Shown here piece after piece: positions 42,033 through 51,892 of a stretch of DNA of 64,000 bases. The notes beneath the pieces are model-generated. The model saw only the letters and a program-made list of their open reading frames with translations, ran no database searches and had not been told where the DNA came from. Source of the stretch: an uncultured Ignavibacteria bacterium. GTDB taxonomy: Bacteria; Bacteroidota; Ignavibacteria; Kapaibacteriales; Kapaibacteriaceae. The first letter of the stretch is position 1; every line of letters begins with the position of its first letter. The stretch spans positions 36,879 through 100,878 of the forward strand of contig CAJAIA010000020.1 in the NCBI GenBank assembly GCA_903939735.1, in the 5' to 3' direction. The translations under genes were made by a program, and so were the position numbers.

Positions 42033-45000
42033 TCATGGCATCACCACCAACGGAACGCTGCCTGCAAGACCGATGTGGTCGTTGATTACCACGTGGTATG
42101 CGCCGGCTGGGATTGCTGATGCATTGAATGTGATCCCCTGAATTCCTTCAGCAACAGGACCAGCGTACAGAGTTTCGATTGCGCGTCCAACTGCATCGAC
42201 AAGGTGCACAGTGATCGTGCATGCACGCAGAACCGAAACAGGCACTGTGCACGTGCCTTGCGTTGGATTGGGCGCAGGATCCATCAAGCGAACGCGATAC
42301 CGCAATGATGCTTCGAGATCCTCATGTCGGTCCTGTTCAACCGATGTTGGATTTCCACCGAATGACGAGCCTACAAGGTTTCCATCCTCCGAAAGCTTCA
42401 TAGCACGAAGCACGGTATTGAGACGACTTGCGCCAAGGGGCTTGCCATTGCGATACTGCTGACGATTGCCGCGCAGCGTGTCGAGCTCCTGCGTAACGAG
42501 ATACATCACATCGTCATATCCCACGGATGCATCAGCCGACCAGATCGAGCGATCACCCTCAGAGTATACTTCGTGATTGCTGAAGACCTTCCACGAGTCT
42601 GGTGGTGTGTGAATGGATCCGACAATTGCAATCACCTTGTGACGCGTGCTGTCCGTCTTATCGTAGTCGTACGCATCAATCAGCGTAAACAGCGTTCCGC
42701 CATTCGATACATCACCCTTGATATGTCGGAAGAGTCCAGTTGATGCACCGAGGTTTGGAGAACCCATGATCTTCCATGCGCCATCCTTGTAGCGGTGATA
42801 GGTCAACGAGCGCACATAGCTCGCAGAGTCTGCCGAATGTGCGTGACCGTATATCAGCACAACGTCGTTGCCGTTTGACATCAGTTCGATATCCGACTTC
42901 ACGATGCCAAGTGCAGCTTCATCTACAGAGCCCATGCGCTCCCATGGCTTGGTCGACGTCGCCGAGACTTCCCAATACGAGACTGTCTCTTGTTGCGCGT
43001 TTGATTCGTCATATATGCACGCAATCAAATACTGTCCATTCGGGAGTGACGTGATATTGACATCGCGAGCGTTCGGACGCGACCACACAACCTTTGATTC
43101 GCCGAGTTGCCAGCCCCTTGCAGTACGAATGATCGGACGCGCACGAATGTCCGACATATAGACAGGGGGCTGCCCAGGCAATGGAGATTCAGTGAGTCGA
43201 ATTGTCTGCCATACAACCATCGCAGTCGATGAGTCATTGGCAACTGCAATGCGAGGTGTACCAGTGAATTGCGCTGGCTCCGAAATGCGGCCAAGCTGCT
43301 GTACGGCGTTTGTCGTTGCATCGTACATCGCTGCATGCACTTCTTCGTACCCCAGCAGATCATTCAGATTCGATGATCCATAGTACCGTGAGTCAAACGC
43401 ATTCTGCGTCCATGCGACAGCAGCATTCCCCTGCTTGCCTACAAGAGCAAGCGTTGCATGATGCATGCCATTGCGATTCTGCATCACGGTTACCGACGAT
43501 TCAAGTCCGCGCGTTCTGTTGTTCAGCGTCGACAACACAAGGCGACCCGAGTTGTCGAGCAGCGCCTGCTCGATATGCACTGCGAGAAGATTGCTCGTAT
43601 CGGATGCAATTGCCGGTGCCGGATTGTAAAACGGCAACTCTTGTGGCAATCCAGCAAGTGGTTGCACTCGCGTCGGTATTTCAACTGGAGGCTCAGGAAT
43701 ACCTGGCTTAAACAACGACTCCCATGAACTACTGAACACCAAGTACGATGGCATTGCATCGTCATCCTGCAACCAACTGTTCAAGCGACCTCGGAACAAG
43801 TCGATATTGATGAGGCCGAAGAACAACGACATTTCTAGATTGAACCAGTTCTCGTGAATACGTCCCGCAGGCCAGTATCGCTCCTTGCGACTATTCACGG
43901 CACCCGAATACGTGTTGCCGTAGGCAACGATCATGTTGTGTGTAATTGATGCGTTGATGCCGAAGATGCCCAACAAGCTTGCATCAATACCACCACCACC
44001 GGTAATAATCCAGGACATACCCTGACTCGTCGGGAACTCATTTGGCTCAGTCTCGATAGATGGTTGCTCCTTTTCGCTCAGGTGTACAAGCGTTCCCTTC
44101 TCTTCCGTGCCAAGGTTCACCGTTGATACTTGCTTCGCTGAAAGATCCAACACAAACGTCGGCGTCAAGCTCACAATCGATGTTGCCTTCGCGAGCTTCT
44201 TAATGATGCTGCCCATTTCCTTGATCCAACGCACCATTCCAACAACACCACCGCCCGCGGCTGTGTAGAGCTGTCGTATGCGCAGCTCTCTATTGGGAAT
44301 GATAGCCGAGTTGTCAGCCAATGGAGCTTCGACAAATCGGTACAGCGCTGTGAAATCATCGAACGTCGATCCATCATTGACGGTATTGGAGATGTTGAAG
44401 TTCGCATCATCTGCAACACTGATCGTCGGCTTCCAAAACGATTCCGTTTGCGGTGCATCAAGGATAGAAAAGCCTCGTGACTTCGTGTTGTAACGCGCCG
44501 CTACACTGAGAGATCCATTGGGATCACTCGATACAAGCTTGCTTGAGACACGGCCGAACAATGGAAGGACATCGCTGACAGCAAAGAATGGCATTGGGAT
44601 GCGAACTGCGAGATCAATCAGACTGTCTGTCGCTGCACCACTGAGCGATACGTCTGCACCGTTCAGCCAATCAGCGCGTGGAAGAATCGTAATCGCAGTC
44701 TTCTGGATCTTCGTTGGCTTCGTCGCGCCAGCGAACTGGTATCCGACATTGATTGCCACACGTGCACGATCACGTGCGACGTGCGGCCATGGATACGACG
44801 CAACATTGCGCTGCATCGTGAAGACTGACGTTGAATCAACGACGTTGCGTGATTGCGTACCAACAGCGAGTCCGTCGAGCACGGTCTCATCACTACTCAT
44901 CATCACAAATCTCAGCGAGTCGATTGCCGCCGACTTCGGCTCCATGCGGAAGTCATACATACTCTTCATGACGTCCGTGCTACGAGTACCGGCAAGCACT

Positions 45001-48000
45001 GATTGCTCGAATCCTGTTGTATCAGCAATGATGCGCTGATCGGGGAACTCGCGCATTGCTACTGGGAACGTGTAGATCTGCTCGAACTCCTTTGTCGTTC
45101 CACTGAGTGAGCGGGCAAAGCGCTGCACGCGAATGCCCACAGCCGATGCGGTATCGAACGGATTCAGATCGAGTGAACGGCGCACGCGCACTGACGCTGG
45201 GAGTGGGCTCCGTGCAGCGTATGTGAAGCCCTGAGGTACATCCGGCGTGAAGATGCCAAACTCCTTACTCCAGCCAACAATGCTGATGGTTAGACTATCC
45301 GCAATCTCAGCACGCGACGTGATAAACCACGATGGAGAAATGCTCGCAATGATGTTCGTTGTCGGAGCTCTCCCCTGCTGGAACGGACCCCATCCCTGTG
45401 ACGAAAACACCCAGTTTCGCTCACGCGGTGCGTCCATCACAGACTTCACTTCGATGAGCGCGAGCGTATCAAGAATTGCCGGCAACTGTACACACGTCGA
45501 TGTCCGTACGAGTCCGCGAATGAAGAACGGACTATCCTCAGGACGCAATGCGTTATAGTCGTACTCCGCAAACCGTATCGTATCACCATTCGGACGCGCA
45601 GCTGCAAACGTCATCACAACGCGTGAAGAAGCGTCGACGAATTGTAGTGAATCGATTTCGGTGATGCTATTCACATTTGTCGCTACCATCTGTTGACGCA
45701 GTGCAAAGCTTGTTGTGTCGTTCACGCGATAGGTCGGATACGATAGACCAAGCGGCACATGCAGCAATGGGCTTGTACGAAGCTTCAACGGGATCGTTGT
45801 TGCCACGCCCGTCCTCGGCAGCGTCATACGTTCTGAATAGACGGTCATGCGGACTGCATCCGTTGAAAGTGGCAGCTTCGACACTGCATACAGTGCCTGT
45901 GCGACAATACCTGTGGACGATAACTGTGCCGGCACAGGAAGCATCTCGCGGTCGATGACGTTCCCCGCACAATCCAATACATCCATGACGATCGAATCAA
46001 TAGCAACAGTGGGTGCAAGCCCCTTACCGGATGTCCAACGAAGCGTGAGTTCAGCAATATCTGAGGATCCCTGACGAAGTGGACGGTTCACATACGTTGG
46101 AGGAGCTGTCGTAGCATCAAGTGAATTTAGCGTAAGACTAAACGGCTGTTGCTGCGATGTGATCGCACGACGATATCGGATCCCATCAACAGGTCCGCCG
46201 TCTGATATGTAGCGAACTTCGAGTGCTGCGATGTTGAATGCACTAAACGCAAACGGTGATGCAACACGCAGCGTAGGATCATACCCCAATCGATACGGAA
46301 CGTCGATCGCTACTGAATCGATAATGTTATCGCGATCATCATGCACGAGCAATTCAATCTGTCTCGTCTGCGCTGGAATGCGACTGAAGGTGAGAGTTGT
46401 TGAAAACGGCTTTACTCCCCGAATCAGTTGCGTTGCTGGGTCAACATTCCAGTCAAGACGAAGAACATCAAACGGGATCGCTGACGTCATCGACAATGTG
46501 TCTGGCGCTGTGTTGATCGAGCGTACGACTTCGGCTCCATCATCTTGCACATATGGCGTGACTGCCGATACACTCACCTTTGCGTTCACCGGAAGCACGC
46601 CCGCATCTGTGGTCCATTCAACGGAGTCCTGCCCGGTGCTGCGCATGACAATCTTCTCGACAACAGCGTCTGGATCATTTGTTCCGCTGAGTGCAAACCG
46701 CACAGCTGTTGCTTGCGGAAGGATTTTGCGCAAACGCAACGTGATCGGCTGGTTTCGCGTAACAACAAACGTCGAATCAAGATGTGGCGACGTAACCAAC
46801 TCACCCGGTGCTGGCACCATGATGATTGGATGATCAACAGTGCGATCATTCTGTATCCGTCCGTTGAAGTCGATCTGTCGAACAAACTGCACCTCAGTTG
46901 TCAGTGGCAGGTTGACTGTTGGGATTTCAACACGACCCCCTATCGGCTGCTTAAAGCGATACGACGTGTCGGGCCAGTAGATAACGCTGTCGCGCGATTT
47001 TACACCCGAGAGATCAATGAATGGAGACTCAAACAACGGCGTTGACGGATTCGTTGTGTCGACAACAACGAACTTGCCCCCTATTCTCGTCCAGCCATCA
47101 CCACCGGCATACGGACGGATGTTTGTAATCGCTGGTGCGACGACAGCTGTATCACCTTGTGTAAACGGACCCCACGACGCGGACGTGAGGTAGTACGTTG
47201 TTGTGTCGCGTACTTCAAACGTCAGCATATCAACTGGGTCGTGGTCACGCATGTCGTTGGTGCAGAGTGCACGGACGAAGTAGGTTCCGGCGCGAAGTGG
47301 CGCGACAAACACAATCAACTTGCCGGATCGCACATAGTCGGTGTATCCGGGGCCAGATCCTGATGAACTAAATGTTGCAGACTTGAGCACAACGCCCGAG
47401 CTCGAGATCAACTGCATCTGGAGACGTTGCACCCGAGGCGGAAGACTATCGATGGTAATCGTGTCTTGCTTGTTTGTGCCGAGTTGAAATGGGAAGGGGC
47501 TCGAACTCGCAAACACGGGCGGACGTGGTGTGATATCAAGCTGGTAGCGTTGCTCGGTTACAGGAAGATTCGGTCCGAAGTGCGCACGCACGACGAGTTC
47601 CGATCCACGACTCACATCACGCATGTTGTATACAAAGTGCATGCTGTCCTGTTCACCATTGTAGGGACGTGTGATCCATACTGGTGTGCGACGTCGATTC
47701 GTTGCTGTTGTGTAGCGAATCCCCCACTCCACCTGTGTGCAGCCAGGACCAAGCCCCTTGACAACGAATCGGTTGATGCGATCACGTCCATACGCGAACG
47801 GACCGAACCCCTCCGACGCCGTAACGTCTGGAACAGGGATTGAATCGGGCACAGCGCGCTCGGTGAAGTATCCATTCTCAGGGCCATCATCGTACATGAT
47901 TTGCGCACGCAAGCGAAGGCCTCCCTGATGCTGCAATGTCCCGTATCCGAGCAATGCTGCTGTATCGAGGTACGGATTACCCACGGATCGATTCCACGCA

Positions 48001-48536
48001 ATGGTATCACCATTAGCATTGACGAGCGACATCATCACACTGCGCGTCTTTGGAGGCTGATTATCAAGTGCATACAGATGCACCTCTTGTCGACCCACAA
48101 TCGCCTTCTTGAGATCATACAGCAGATTGAACTTCACAAGATCAACTTCAACAAGTTGGTATGGATCTGTGAAGCGGATCGGGAACGTTCGGGACAAGGT
48201 GTACTGCGTGCCGCTATTGCGATGTCGCACCGTGACGACGGTGAGGAACTGCGGTTCTGGATCGACCGGAAGATTTAGTAGGTCGACGTCTGTCTGCCAA
48301 TCCGTTCCGTTCTGCTGATGAAGAATACGCACGGTAGATCCGTAACGTGCGTATATCTGGAAGTTGTAGTTAAGGACTTCGAGGTTCGGATCCGATACGA
48401 ACGCCTTAAACAGCACCGGGTACCGCGTACTCAGCAATCGCCGCACAAACGGTCCAGTAGGACCAACACTCAGTTGTGCGTGTGATGTTGTAATGCACAG
48501 CATGCCCGCAAGAATTGCGAGATAGATTCGAGTCAT
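42033..48536 (-). CDS. Giant (2167-residue) secreted protein with T9SS sorting domain
   Basis: Signal peptide MTRIYLAILAGMLCITTSHA. The first about 1250 residues look like repeated beta-sandwich domains, several introduced by a short (S/G)x(G/W)GPF-x-x-G motif (GFGPFAYG at about 243, SWGPFTQG at about 454, GWGPFQQG at about 1047). A region around 1450-1560 has hydrophobic segments. A propeller-like part follows to about 2070, then a T9SS sorting domain (PAPNPTQGTCTVPV ... HLVDAVGRAIETLY ... AGAYHVVIN). No catalytic motif is seen. It is the largest gene of the window; a surface-exposed structural or adhesive role is inference. Confidence 0.82.
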   Translation of the reverse strand: MTRIYLAILAGMLCITTSHAQLSVGPTGPFVRRLLSTRYPVLFKAFVSDPNLEVLNYNFQIYARYGSTVRILHQQNGTDWQTDVDLLNLPVDPEPQFLTVVTVRHRNSGTQYTLSRTFPIRFTDPYQLVEVDLVKFNLLYDLKKAIVGRQEVHLYALDNQPPKTRSVMMSLVNANGDTIAWNRSVGNPYLDTAALLGYGTLQHQGGLRLRAQIMYDDGPENGYFTERAVPDSIPVPDVTASEGFGPFAYGRDRINRFVVKGLGPGCTQVEWGIRYTTATNRRRTPVWITRPYNGEQDSMHFVYNMRDVSRGSELVVRAHFGPNLPVTEQRYQLDITPRPPVFASSSPFPFQLGTNKQDTITIDSLPPRVQRLQMQLISSSGVVLKSATFSSSGSGPGYTDYVRSGKLIVFVAPLRAGTYFVRALCTNDMRDHDPVDMLTFEVRDTTTYYLTSASWGPFTQGDTAVVAPAITNIRPYAGGDGWTRIGGKFVVVDTTNPSTPLFESPFIDLSGVKSRDSVIYWPDTSYRFKQPIGGRVEIPTVNLPLTTEVQFVRQIDFNGRIQNDRTVDHPIIMVPAPGELVTSPHLDSTFVVTRNQPITLRLRKILPQATAVRFALSGTNDPDAVVEKIVMRSTGQDSVEWTTDAGVLPVNAKVSVSAVTPYVQDDGAEVVRSINTAPDTLSMTSAIPFDVLRLDWNVDPATQLIRGVKPFSTTLTFSRIPAQTRQIELLVHDDRDNIIDSVAIDVPYRLGYDPTLRVASPFAFSAFNIAALEVRYISDGGPVDGIRYRRAITSQQQPFSLTLNSLDATTAPPTYVNRPLRQGSSDIAELTLRWTSGKGLAPTVAIDSIVMDVLDCAGNVIDREMLPVPAQLSSTGIVAQALYAVSKLPLSTDAVRMTVYSERMTLPRTGVATTIPLKLRTSPLLHVPLGLSYPTYRVNDTTSFALRQQMVATNVNSITEIDSLQFVDASSRVVMTFAAARPNGDTIRFAEYDYNALRPEDSPFFIRGLVRTSTCVQLPAILDTLALIEVKSVMDAPRERNWVFSSQGWGPFQQGRAPTTNIIASISPSWFITSRAEIADSLTISIVGWSKEFGIFTPDVPQGFTYAARSPLPASVRVRRSLDLNPFDTASAVGIRVQRFARSLSGTTKEFEQIYTFPVAMREFPDQRIIADTTGFEQSVLAGTRSTDVMKSMYDFRMEPKSAAIDSLRFVMMSSDETVLDGLAVGTQSRNVVDSTSVFTMQRNVASYPWPHVARDRARVAINVGYQFAGATKPTKIQKTAITILPRADWLNGADVSLSGAATDSLIDLAVRIPMPFFAVSDVLPLFGRVSSKLVSSDPNGSLSVAARYNTKSRGFSILDAPQTESFWKPTISVADDANFNISNTVNDGSTFDDFTALYRFVEAPLADNSAIIPNRELRIRQLYTAAGGGVVGMVRWIKEMGSIIKKLAKATSIVSLTPTFVLDLSAKQVSTVNLGTEEKGTLVHLSEKEQPSIETEPNEFPTSQGMSWIITGGGGIDASLLGIFGINASITHNMIVAYGNTYSGAVNSRKERYWPAGRIHENWFNLEMSLFFGLINIDLFRGRLNSWLQDDDAMPSYLVFSSSWESLFKPGIPEPPVEIPTRVQPLAGLPQELPFYNPAPAIASDTSNLLAVHIEQALLDNSGRLVLSTLNNRTRGLESSVTVMQNRNGMHHATLALVGKQGNAAVAWTQNAFDSRYYGSSNLNDLLGYEEVHAAMYDATTNAVQQLGRISEPAQFTGTPRIAVANDSSTAMVVWQTIRLTESPLPGQPPVYMSDIRARPIIRTARGWQLGESKVVWSRPNARDVNITSLPNGQYLIACIYDESNAQQETVSYWEVSATSTKPWERMGSVDEAALGIVKSDIELMSNGNDVVLIYGHAHSADSASYVRSLTYHRYKDGAWKIMGSPNLGASTGLFRHIKGDVSNGGTLFTLIDAYDYDKTDSTRHKVIAIVGSIHTPPDSWKVFSNHEVYSEGDRSIWSADASVGYDDVMYLVTQELDTLRGNRQQYRNGKPLGASRLNTVLRAMKLSEDGNLVGSSFGGNPTSVEQDRHEDLEASLRYRVRLMDPAPNPTQGTCTVPVSVLRACTITVHLVDAVGRAIETLYAGPVAEGIQGITFNASAIPAGAYHVVINDHIGLAGSVPLVVMP

Positions 48537-48621
48537 TCGGAGTATCCTCTAATACATGTCGGCAAACGCGAGCGACAATTTACCGAGTACGTGCCGTAAA
48601 AGGCGCTCCCCGGTAGACACC

Positions 48622-48655
48622 AAACGTCCTACCGCAGCAAATGCGAAAGGACGTG
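48622..48655. repeat. Hairpin repeat, left copy
   Basis: AAACGTCCTACCGCAGCAAA then TGCGAAAGGACGTG: an imperfect inverted repeat almost identical to 50393-50427. The two copies flank the propeller gene. The rest of the 205-bp gap 48537-48741 shows nothing distinctive. Confidence 0.55.
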
Positions 48656-48741
48656 GATTGAGAACTCGTGCGCTCAAGGCATCTTGGAACCGAAAGTTTA
48701 GCAGATTTGATACGACGAGTTAGTCACAGGTCCTGATCTAC

Positions 48742-50376
48742 GTGCCTGCCGGCGCAGAGGGCGAATCCTTGAAGCAATTCATATTGACCATAACGGCCAC
48801 GCTTGCCCTCATGACCGGGCATCAGATTGATGCATTGGGTCAGAACAGATGGGTGAAGACGTTTGGCGGGACAGGGTATAACGTTGGCCACGCTGTTGCA
48901 ACGACGCCTGGGGGAGACGTAGTCATTGCGGGATGCACGTCAGCGCGAGACGGGGACTTTGAACGGGAAGGGCCACTGGAGTACACCGACATATTCGTGA
49001 TTAAACTTGGAAACGATGGGCATGTCAAGTGGAAAAAGTACTATGGTGGAGATAGTGAAGACATGTGTCGTTCTATCGCGATCGCTCCCGACGGCGGCAT
49101 GTTACTCAGCGGTTATACATACTCGACGAATGGCGACTTCGAAGGGCTGAGCAAGGGCGGAGTCGACATCTTCGTCATCAAACTTGATACAGATGGAGAC
49201 ATTCTCTGGAAGAAGTTGTACGGCGGAGTTTCCGATGACATTGGCTCCGGTATGAGCACTTCTGGCGAGAACATTCTGATCACGGGGAGCACCTTCTCCA
49301 ACGATGGCGATTTCGAGGGATTTAATGAGCGCTTGAACAATGCATTTGTCATCAAGCTTGATAAAGACGGGAACGTCCTCTGGACGAGGGAGTTCGGCGG
49401 CAAGCGAGAAGATATCGGCTATGCAGTTACGCCGACTTCACAAAACGACGTCGTGATTGTTGGCACAACAGAGTCTGACGATGGCGACTTCGATAAAATG
49501 TACAAGGGTGTGGTTGACATATTCGTGATCAAACTTGACGCGAAGGGGAACACGCGTTGGAAGAAGACCCTTGGCGGTTCGCTGTTTGACTATGCCTACT
49601 CCGTTGCATCCACACCGGATGGTGATGTTCTGATTACTGGCGCTACGAATTCGTACGTTGGCGACTCCGCGGGAGTCCGCTACGACTTTCAAATCCTTGT
49701 GGTCAAGTTCGACACAGACGGCAACGTTATCTGGAATAGATCGCTCGGAGGAACTGAATCGGAATTTGGCAACTCTGTCACGACAAGGTCTGACGGCAGC
49801 GTTCTCGTCACAGGCTACAGCGAATCCAATGACGGCGACTTCGCAGGATTAAACAGACTATGGGAAGACATATTCGTCGTCAATCTTGACCAAGATGGAA
49901 GTGTTCGTTGGAAGGATCTGTTCGGTGGCAGCAACAATGAACGAGGATATTGCATACGTACTTCAGCAAACAACGACATGTTCATTGTGGGAACCTACGT
50001 GTCCAATGATGGCGATTTCAGTGGCATGGAAAGGGGTGCCCCTAACGTCTTTGTGATGAAGCTCGACTCAAGCGGAGTTCTTAATCCCCCCGCATCAGTC
50101 ACTGACAACAGCTCAACAACTCTATTTCTGTCCGTCTCTCCCAATCCCCTCTCCGTGTCATCAACGATCACCTACAACCTCGACACCCCATCGCAGGTTC
50201 GCATCGAACTACTGAACATGTTCGGCGAATCCATCGCGGTGGTGCATGACGAACGTGTAGTGTCCGGCATACACAGAGTTTCACTCAACATCGGATCCGC
50301 ACCTTCAGGCGTATACAATCTCCGAATGACATCGGAGGCAAGCGTGCACACCACGCAGGTTCTGGTGGTGCGGTGA
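48742..50376 (+). CDS. Secreted repeat propeller protein with T9SS sorting domain
   Basis: A 544-residue exported protein built from about seven repeats of 57-60 residues, each with a core such as DVVIVGTTESDDGDFD ... VDIFVIKLDAKGNTRWKK ... LGG, forming a beta-propeller. A short linker leads to a T9SS sorting domain (SVSPNPLSVSSTITYNLDTP ... LLNMFGESIAVV ... SGVYNLRM). The start is given as GTG (48742), but TTG at 48769 (LKQFILTITATLALMTGHQI) behind AGAGG gives a better signal peptide and may be the real start. It is bracketed by near-identical hairpins. Confidence 0.8.
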   Translation: MPAGAEGESLKQFILTITATLALMTGHQIDALGQNRWVKTFGGTGYNVGHAVATTPGGDVVIAGCTSARDGDFEREGPLEYTDIFVIKLGNDGHVKWKKYYGGDSEDMCRSIAIAPDGGMLLSGYTYSTNGDFEGLSKGGVDIFVIKLDTDGDILWKKLYGGVSDDIGSGMSTSGENILITGSTFSNDGDFEGFNERLNNAFVIKLDKDGNVLWTREFGGKREDIGYAVTPTSQNDVVIVGTTESDDGDFDKMYKGVVDIFVIKLDAKGNTRWKKTLGGSLFDYAYSVASTPDGDVLITGATNSYVGDSAGVRYDFQILVVKFDTDGNVIWNRSLGGTESEFGNSVTTRSDGSVLVTGYSESNDGDFAGLNRLWEDIFVVNLDQDGSVRWKDLFGGSNNERGYCIRTSANNDMFIVGTYVSNDGDFSGMERGAPNVFVMKLDSSGVLNPPASVTDNSSTTLFLSVSPNPLSVSSTITYNLDTPSQVRIELLNMFGESIAVVHDERVVSGIHRVSLNIGSAPSGVYNLRMTSEASVHTTQVLVVR

Positions 50377-50392
50377 GGCCCCTTTCAACAAC

Positions 50393-50427
50393 AAACGTCC
50401 TACCGCAACAGGTGCGATAGGACGTGA
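50393..50427. terminator. Hairpin, right copy; probable terminator between the propeller gene and tRNA-Arg
   Basis: AAACGTCCTACCGCAACAGG then TGCGATAGGACGTGATG forms a stem CGTCCTA/TAGGACG extended by CCGCA/TGCG. It may terminate transcription from both sides. Confidence 0.5.
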
Positions 50428-50431
50428 TGTG

Positions 50432-50505
50432 TAGTCCCGAGCAGATTCGAACTGCTGACTTTCAGCTTCGGAGGCTGACGTTCTATCCAGCTGAACTACG
50501 GGACC
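50432..50505 (-). tRNA. tRNA-Arg (anticodon CCG)
   Basis: The minus strand folds as a complete 74-nt tRNA: acceptor GGTCCCG/CGGGACT (one G-U pair), D arm with AGTTCAGCTGGATAGAAC, anticodon stem TCAGC/GCTGA with loop CTCCGAA (anticodon CCG, reading CGG), and T arm AGCAG-TTCGAAT-CTGCT. The discriminator is A; CCA is not encoded. Confidence 0.95.
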
Positions 50506-50575
50506 AACTGGAGGACAAAAGTACGGAATTACGGAGTGTGACGTTTAGCGACGCTTCGTTGGCCGCAATGCATGC

Positions 50576-50818
50576 TCAAGAGCGATGTTCCTCGCGTCGT
50601 GCACGCTCTCGCGTTAGACGTGCGCGCACCTGCTCAGGGCTCATGGTGCGCTTCATGCGAAGGTCTTCTTCGCCATGCTGCACACGCTTCAAGAGCTCGA
50701 TGGCCTCCATCATGCGGTCGTTCACAGTGGAATCAGCAGTGCGCCGCAATTCGCTCAGCACCTCCGTGGCGTGAGCTTTGAAGTCACAAATGGGCTTGAT
50801 GTTTGAATTCTTGGACAT
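50576..50818 (-). CDS. Orphan Phd/YefM-like antitoxin homologue
   Basis: An 80-residue protein. Its N-terminus IKPICDFKAHATEVLSELRR matches the DNA-binding start of Phd/YefM antitoxins (IKP-x-SD-x-KA-x-A), but the usual following strand (P-x-x-x-T-x-NG-x-P) is replaced by DSTVNDRMMEAIELLKRVQH and a charged helical tail. No toxin gene adjoins it; the next genes are the alkane hydroxylase operon and tRNA-Arg. It could be a stand-alone regulator. Start ATG at 50818. Confidence 0.65.
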   Translation of the reverse strand: MSKNSNIKPICDFKAHATEVLSELRRTADSTVNDRMMEAIELLKRVQHGEEDLRMKRTMSPEQVRARLTRERARREEHRS

Positions 50819-50833
50819 GACGACCTCGCGTTG

Positions 50834-51877
50834 TTATGGTATCCTCGGATGAATCACTGCACGCCAGAGCGGCGGCACAAGCGAGAGCATGAGCATCACG
50901 GGGTAACCGTGCGGGAGCTGCGGACTTTCATCATGCACGCGAAGCGACTGATACCGACGCTGCGGTGCGATATGATGGTCGGCATGACGCTGCAACTTGA
51001 AGAGACTAACGTTTGATGCGCGATGCCGCGCTTCCCATGCATGCGTTGCCGCAACGCGCTCGAGTACGCCAGGCTTCAATTCGCGACGTTCGAGTCCGTA
51101 GTGCTCAACGTAGTTCACCATCTCGAGCAGGATGATGGCAATGATGGCCTGAACCAGGAACAGCACCGCAGGAAGCCAACCAACGATGAATCCAATCGCA
51201 AGCACCAGCGCAGGGAAACTCAACGTCCAACGCCACATGCGATTGTGAACTCCATAGGGGGCTTTGCCAGCGCGACGATTGCGCTCGGCCTCGATAGACC
51301 ACACCTGCCACCATGAGAAGATCACACAGCGCACGATGAAGGCATAGACAGTTTCGCCCTTCCTCGCTGTTGCTGGATCGATGCGCAGCCCAACGTTGCG
51401 GTGATGTCCCTCCACATGCTCGACACCAAAGTGCGCGTACGCTACCTGGTGGAGCATGAAAGATCCAAGGAATCGCTCAAACCGTGATGTTCGATGAATA
51501 AGCTCGTGCGCCACCGTAATACCGATGCCGCCGGTAACGATTCCTGTGCTCAACACATGCAGTGCGTATTCCCACGCGCTCCAGTCGCACGTCGACCACA
51601 TCACGACACATGCTGCGAGATACAACGTTTGAACGATGCCGACTGCGTACGTGACGTATCGGTACCCGCGTGATGCTTCAAGCTCAGAGATATCGTCGGA
51701 CGCTGGAGAGGAATGATCCTTGCCAATGACTTGGTCCAGCAACGGCAAGCCGATGAATGCCATAATCGACGCTGCACCGGTCCACGCACCGCCGAGGATC
51801 AGTCCCGCAATTGCAAGTGCATGCAGCACAAGCACGAGTGCGAATTCGTAGGCTGGGATGGGGCGTTGCGTTTGCAT
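50834..51877 (-). CDS. AlkB-type membrane alkane 1-monooxygenase
   Basis: A 347-residue integral-membrane di-iron hydroxylase. The histidine boxes are HELIHR, EHVEGHHRNVG and LQRHADHH, plus the AlkB-specific NYVEHYGL; about six transmembrane helices surround them. AlkB hydroxylates medium-chain alkanes or related terminal methyl groups using O2 and rubredoxin; no rubredoxin gene is in view. The start ATG at 51877 lies 15 bp after the LLM oxidoreductase stop; a TTG at 51892 directly after that stop is an alternative. Operon with two upstream genes. Confidence 0.9.
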   Translation of the reverse strand: MQTQRPIPAYEFALVLVLHALAIAGLILGGAWTGAASIMAFIGLPLLDQVIGKDHSSPASDDISELEASRGYRYVTYAVGIVQTLYLAACVVMWSTCDWSAWEYALHVLSTGIVTGGIGITVAHELIHRTSRFERFLGSFMLHQVAYAHFGVEHVEGHHRNVGLRIDPATARKGETVYAFIVRCVIFSWWQVWSIEAERNRRAGKAPYGVHNRMWRWTLSFPALVLAIGFIVGWLPAVLFLVQAIIAIILLEMVNYVEHYGLERRELKPGVLERVAATHAWEARHRASNVSLFKLQRHADHHIAPQRRYQSLRVHDESPQLPHGYPVMLMLSLVPPLWRAVIHPRIP

Positions 51878-51892
51878 CACCCGAACTTGCAA

